From Pseudonocardiaceae bacterium (GTDB taxonomy: Bacteria; Actinomycetota; Actinomycetes; Mycobacteriales; Pseudonocardiaceae), in NCBI GenBank assembly GCA_025937115.1, contig JAICSB010000136.1, positions 1 to 7,980 on the forward strand: DNA of 7,980 nt. The letters are read 5' to 3'. Each line of letters starts with the position of its first letter. Position 1 is the stretch's first letter. This document shows, in pieces, positions 6,111 to 7,980 of this stretch. Made by a program: the position numbers and the translations under genes. The notes beneath the pieces are model-generated. The model was given only the letters and a program-made list of their open reading frames with translations. It had not been told where the DNA came from and did no database searches.

Positions 6111-6854
6111 CTATGGAGTTTGTGTCACCAGTGTCGGAGTGTCGTCTGCCGCAGGGAGGGCCGGTAGTTTTGCGATTTCCGTAAGGAACTTGTCAATGGT
6201 GGCGTGAGGGTTGTCGCTGCGGGTGATGGCGCTTCCGGCGACGATGGCGAATAGTTTGCCTTCCTCGGCGTAGGGTCGTAGCCGCGGGACGCTGTCCGGG
6301 GTCAGGCCGCCCATCGCGATGATGCGGGCGGGGCTGTCTCGCAGGGCGTGGTGGACTTGGTCGAGCAGCGCATCGGGTTTCTTGCCAGCGGCTTGTTCGT
6401 TCCAACCGGTGTGGCAACTGATCAACTCGGCGCCCATCCCCACCAACGCCGTGGCGCGCTTCGCCTTGCTTCTCTCGTCTTGGTGGGACATCAGGTCGAA
6501 GGCGACCAGTTTGTGTTCCGCCTGGGCGCCGTCAACGGCTTCCTGGATGGCTTCGTCTGGCGCGGTGGCCATCACAGTGATCATGTCGGTCCCGGCGGCA
6601 TAGTAGTAGCGGCCTTCAGCGCTGTATGGGACATCGTATCCCTTGAAGTCGGCAACGAGTAGCTGTCCGTTACACAGTCGTGCGCGGAATTCGGAGACAA
6701 TTGGCACGCCCACGAGCGCCGCGTTCAAAATGGTCGGACGTCCCATTTCATGAATGATGTCTCCGTCTGGATGTCTGGCCAGGACGGCATCTAGTGTGGT
6801 AAGGCATTGCGTGATAGACACGAAATCGTAGGCGATCCACAATCGGGGCAACAT
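6111..6854 (-). CDS. HUMPS/OMPDC-superfamily protein, divergent 3-hexulose-6-phosphate synthase (hxlA-like)
   Basis: A 247-residue cytoplasmic (beta/alpha)8 barrel. Family enzymes join formaldehyde to ribulose 5-phosphate (HPS) or decarboxylate orotidine or ketogulonate phosphates. Landmarks in order: Asp10 on strand 1 (WIAYDFV), Glu36 in EMGRPTI, the catalytic and Mg-binding V-A-D69-x-K71-x-x-D74, AAGTDMITV, VAFDL, His148 in CHTGWNEQ, the phosphate loop GGLTPDSV (182-189), and VAGSAITRSDNP (205-216). It is longer than the usual ~210 residues and ends in a 20-30 residue Ala/Pro/Thr-rich tail. Strand 1 and the region between Glu36 and Asp69 differ from typical mycobacterial RmpA. ATG 6854 has AGGGAGA upstream. 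It lies 43 bp after hxlB, the reverse of the usual hxlA-hxlB order. HPS activity is inferred mainly from the hxlB partner; a different aldol or decarboxylation substrate is possible. Confidence 0.8.
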   Translation of the reverse strand: MLPRLWIAYDFVSITQCLTTLDAVLARHPDGDIIHEMGRPTILNAALVGVPIVSEFRARLCNGQLLVADFKGYDVPYSAEGRYYYAAGTDMITVMATAPDEAIQEAVDGAQAEHKLVAFDLMSHQDERSKAKRATALVGMGAELISCHTGWNEQAAGKKPDALLDQVHHALRDSPARIIAMGGLTPDSVPRLRPYAEEGKLFAIVAGSAITRSDNPHATIDKFLTEIAKLPALPAADDTPTLVTQTP

Positions 6855-6897
6855 GATGGTCTCCCTTACGTATTGCTTAGGCGTACGGTGTCGCGGC

Positions 6898-7500
6898 TTA
6901 CTCGAGGTTGGCGTGCATCGACCACAACGTCTCGGTGTTCTTGTCCAGGCGGTGCACTAATGCATGGCAGATCGCGTCGAACAGCAGCAGCGCCGCTTGC
7001 TCGAACAGCGACCCGGCGAACTGTTCCGAATATTGTTGGCTGTGGTCCTGTTTGGCGGCCGCTGGAATGGTGATCACCACGTTGGAGACCTGACCCAGTG
7101 GCGATTTGGGCGCGGTAGTGACCGCCGCAATCCGGGCGCCTGTCATGTGCGCCGTCGCGATCATTGTCAGGACACCGCTGGTGGTTCCCGATCCGGAACA
7201 GGCGATCAGCAGGTCGTCGCGCCGCAGCGAGGGTGTGGTGGTTTCTCCCGCGACATACACGTGGTAACCCAGGTGCATCAGGCGCATCGCGAACATACGA
7301 ACAGCTAGACCGCTGCGACCCTCGCCGACAAGGAAGATTCGGTTGACATCGGCCAGGAGGCTGACGAACCGCTCGAGGGCGGCAGCACTGACCTGTCCCA
7401 GGACGTGCCTGTTTTCGGCCAGTATAAGCTCCACGGCGTGGGATACAGTGTTTCGAGTGACCGGATAGACGACGTCCTCACGCGCAGCTGACTTGATCAT
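6898..7500 (-). CDS. hxlB: 6-phospho-3-hexuloisomerase
   Basis: A 200-residue SIS-domain sugar isomerase converting hexulose 6-phosphate to fructose 6-phosphate in the ribulose monophosphate pathway. The SIS fold is complete: IFLVGEGRSGLAVRMFAMRL (residues 55-74) with the phosphate loop, HVYVAGETTTPS (80-91), DLLIACSGSGTTSG (96-109), ARIAAVTT, IPAAAKQDHS, the catalytic AGSLFEQ segment (Glu167), and the hallmark C-terminus HANLE. The C-terminal half is close to RmpB of methylotrophic mycobacteria. ATG 7500 is chosen because 200 residues is the family length; an in-frame TTG at 7527 would add nine residues. AAGGAA lies upstream, a little further from the start than ideal. It is the first gene of the pair with the hxlA-like gene. 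The upstream region abuts an IS5-family element. Confidence 0.9.
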   Translation of the reverse strand: MIKSAAREDVVYPVTRNTVSHAVELILAENRHVLGQVSAAALERFVSLLADVNRIFLVGEGRSGLAVRMFAMRLMHLGYHVYVAGETTTPSLRRDDLLIACSGSGTTSGVLTMIATAHMTGARIAAVTTAPKSPLGQVSNVVITIPAAAKQDHSQQYSEQFAGSLFEQAALLLFDAICHALVHRLDKNTETLWSMHANLE

Positions 7501-7553
7501 CCGATCGCCCCATTCCTTCCCGGACAACGAGTATTAGAGGAACCGCACAGCTC

Positions 7554-7575
7554 GGCCACTGCCCGGCCACTGCCC
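7554..7575. repeat. Tandem duplication of an 11 bp unit
   Basis: GGCCACTGCCC occurs twice in direct tandem (7554-7564 and 7565-7575), between the IS5 transposase stop and the hxlB start. It may mark slippage, or a junction at the IS end. Confidence 0.7.
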
Positions 7576-7592
7576 GGTGTTCCTTCGTTGCA

Positions 7593-7611
7593 GCTCACTC
7601 AGGCAGTGAGC
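7593..7611 (-). terminator. Hairpin right after the IS5 transposase stop
   Basis: GCTCACT (7593-7599) pairs with AGTGAGC (7605-7611) around a CAGGC loop, one base beyond the stop codon of the minus-strand transposase. No T-run follows, so termination would be factor-assisted or weak; transposase transcripts might therefore read into hxlB. Confidence 0.35.
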
Positions 7612-7612
7612 A

Positions 7613-7980
7613 TTATTCAAAACCCCATGTGATTGAGAAGAAGAACAATCCTCGGGCGGCGTCGTACGCGTCGCGGTAGGTGTGATAGGGACGGCGGTAG
7701 TCGGTGTGGAACATTCGCCACGACTTGAAATGTGCGATGACTTGCTCGATAGGTGCTCGCAGCGCTGAGATCTCGGCGTTGCTTTCGTGGTCGGATTTGC
7801 TGAGTTGCCCGCCCCGTGGTTTTTTCCGGGGAGTCGCATCAACATGCCCCTGGTAGCCTTTATCGCCGATCGCACCGCCGGAGTGAGCGACGATGTCCGC
7901 GACGGGCGTTTCGATGAAGGCCTTCGCGTCATGAGTCCTGCCCGGCAACGGATCGGAAATGTAGATCGCCGTGCCATCCA
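7613..7980 (-). CDS. IS5-family transposase, C-terminal part
   Basis: A DDE_Tnp_4-type transposase, 121 residues visible, entering from the right edge in frame at 7978. It begins DGTAIYISDPLPGRTHDAKAF, where P-G-x-x-H-D is a family motif. It continues with GGAIGDKGYQGH (second catalytic Asp), PRKKPRGGQLSKSDHE, RAPIEQVIAHFKSW (catalytic Glu) and YDAARGLFFFSITWGFE, with the stop at 7613. The visible frame is intact and of normal length at the C-terminus; the first catalytic Asp is outside the window. It is oriented like hxlB and the hxlA-like gene and ends 112 bp before hxlB. Confidence 0.92.
   Translation of the reverse strand, partial: DGTAIYISDPLPGRTHDAKAFIETPVADIVAHSGGAIGDKGYQGHVDATPRKKPRGGQLSKSDHESNAEISALRAPIEQVIAHFKSWRMFHTDYRRPYHTYRDAYDAARGLFFFSITWGFE

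Larger units (their letters stand above)
7593..7980 (-). mobile_element. 3' part of an IS5-family element (runs off the window)
   Basis: Carries the transposase C-terminus and its trailing hairpin. The other end is outside the window, so the terminal inverted repeats cannot be matched and the inner boundary, somewhere in about 7530-7600, is not fixed. Confidence 0.55.

Noticed and set aside
7534..7977. Second minus-strand frame across the IS5 transposase
   Set aside because: The neighbouring frame carries the clear DDE motifs and the family C-terminus; this one is a shadow.
1..7980. CRISPR arrays, tRNA or rRNA genes, prophage genes
   Set aside because: No regularly spaced repeats, no tRNA T-loop and cloverleaf pattern, no rRNA-like stretch and no phage structural or integrase motifs were seen.
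6111..7980. Proof of a composite transposon carrying hxlBA
   Set aside because: The flanking IS elements are of different families and one runs off the window, so no matched pair of IS copies or outer target duplication can be shown here.

Overview
The window is high-GC actinobacterial DNA, most likely from a Mycobacterium or Mycolicibacterium-like host. The evidence is the codon use, GTG/TTG starts, a CtaD fragment that reads like the mycobacterial protein, a 6-phospho-3-hexuloisomerase close to the RmpB type of methylotrophic mycobacteria, and a pileup of IS elements typical of an accessory region. Species cannot be fixed from the sequence alone.

Layout. Positions 1-1260 hold poorly recognised material: the tail of a plus-strand gene, a possible small plus-strand gene that looks decayed, a minus-strand gene of unknown function (574-978) and a 280 bp intergenic stretch. 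Positions 1261-3062 are ordinary chromosome: a two-helix potassium channel with a fused RCK/TrkA regulatory part and an atypical selectivity filter, then a converging minus-strand pair, a small secreted L,D-transpeptidase followed by a YciI-like protein. Divergent from the transpeptidase is cytochrome c oxidase subunit I (ctaD, 3258-), which stops after about 142 codons at an ISAs1-family insertion sequence (about 3684-5111). The rest of ctaD is not found on the far side of the IS and no target duplication is visible, so the insertion came with a deletion or rearrangement.

The IS is a dead copy. Its transposase lacks the codon for the second catalytic Asp and is frameshifted near the C-terminus. 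Its leader carries a 12 bp perfect inverted repeat that would bury the ribosome binding site and start codon. Positions 5112-6110 are a gene-poor IS graveyard with a short relic of another transposase, several hairpins and a 22 bp perfect palindrome.

Positions 6111-7500 hold the metabolic core, a minus-strand pair hxlB then an hxlA-like gene. HxlB is a clear 6-phospho-3-hexuloisomerase. Its partner belongs to the OMPDC/HUMPS barrel superfamily and keeps the catalytic D-x-K-x-x-D motif, but is clearly divergent from the usual mycobacterial hexulose-phosphate synthase. Together they should condense formaldehyde with ribulose 5-phosphate and isomerise the product to fructose 6-phosphate (ribulose monophosphate pathway), or carry out a related sugar-phosphate reaction. 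The pair is bounded by IS debris downstream and by the 3' end of an IS5-family transposase upstream (7613-7980, running off the window), which suggests it is a mobile or recently acquired module.
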